Under the pieces are notes generated by a model that was not told the DNA's origin, searched no databases, and saw nothing but the letters and a program-made list of their open reading frames with translations. From positions 2,289 through 8,497 of the forward strand of contig MVJJ01000050.1 in the NCBI GenBank assembly GCA_003266145.1: a DNA stretch of 6,209 nt, in the 5' to 3' direction. Positions 6,175 through 6,209 of this stretch are shown piece by piece (the stretch's first letter is position 1; each line of letters starts with the position of its first letter). The stretch is from Methanosphaera sp. SHI613 (lineage in GTDB: Archaea; Methanobacteriota; Methanobacteria; Methanobacteriales; Methanobacteriaceae). A program made the translations under genes and the position numbers.

Positions 6175-6189
6175 CATCATTCAATGATG
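6175..6189. promoter_or_regulatory. 15-base palindrome far upstream of cytX
   Basis: CATCATT and AATGATG form perfect seven-base arms around a single central C. The site is 170 bases upstream of the cytX ATG and about 90 bases upstream of its TATA box. It may instead belong to a gene beyond the right edge. An operator role is inferred from symmetry alone. Confidence 0.3.
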
Positions 6190-6209
6190 AATAATTATGT
6201 GACTTATTG

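Noticed and set aside
6018..6209. TPP riboswitch upstream of cytX
   Set aside because: I looked for the conserved aptamer strings and found none. The region is AT-rich with only scattered small palindromes.

Overview
The window looks like chromosomal DNA of a gut or rumen methanogen of the Methanobacteriales, most like Methanosphaera. This is inferred from the combination of genes and was not tested by search. The clues are very AT-rich intergenic DNA, heavy use of ATA and AGG/AGA codons, archaeal-style TATA boxes and T-tract terminators, a secreted Asn/Thr-rich beta-helix 'adhesin-like' protein, a short archaeal asparagine synthetase, and a small membrane protein with no obvious bacterial counterpart.

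Layout. Bases 1-1718 (minus strand) hold the first 572 codons of a large secreted adhesin-like protein that runs off the left edge. Bases 1719-2012 are its upstream region, which carries a TATA-like element and a cluster of palindromes. A short plus-strand reading frame follows (2013-2183). It encodes only the N-terminal helices of a MarR-family regulator. After an in-frame stop, 24 more codons resemble the wing of the same fold and end exactly where a hairpin plus T-tract begins, so I read 2013-2258 as a MarR pseudogene that lost its DNA-recognition part. Bases 2293-2676 are AT-rich DNA without a credible gene.

Three minus-strand genes fill the rest, each with its own likely promoter and T-tract terminator: asnB (2693-4141, glutamine-dependent asparagine synthetase), a 91-residue three-helix membrane protein of unknown function (4219-4494), and an NCS1-family transporter of the CytX type (4821-6005), probably importing the thiamine precursor hydroxymethylpyrimidine. 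The transporter's true start is an ATG at 6005, not a TTG 12 bases upstream, because the Shine-Dalgarno sequence lies between the two.

The genes do not form an obvious pathway. AsnB makes an amino acid, CytX scavenges a vitamin precursor, and the adhesin faces the outside. This fits a host-associated methanogen living on scavenged nutrients. I see no mobile element with intact ends, no CRISPR array, no tRNA or rRNA, and no clear new defence or metabolic system. The most unusual items are the decayed MarR gene beside a palindrome-rich divergent region, and a possible 12-codon leader peptide abutting the cytX start.
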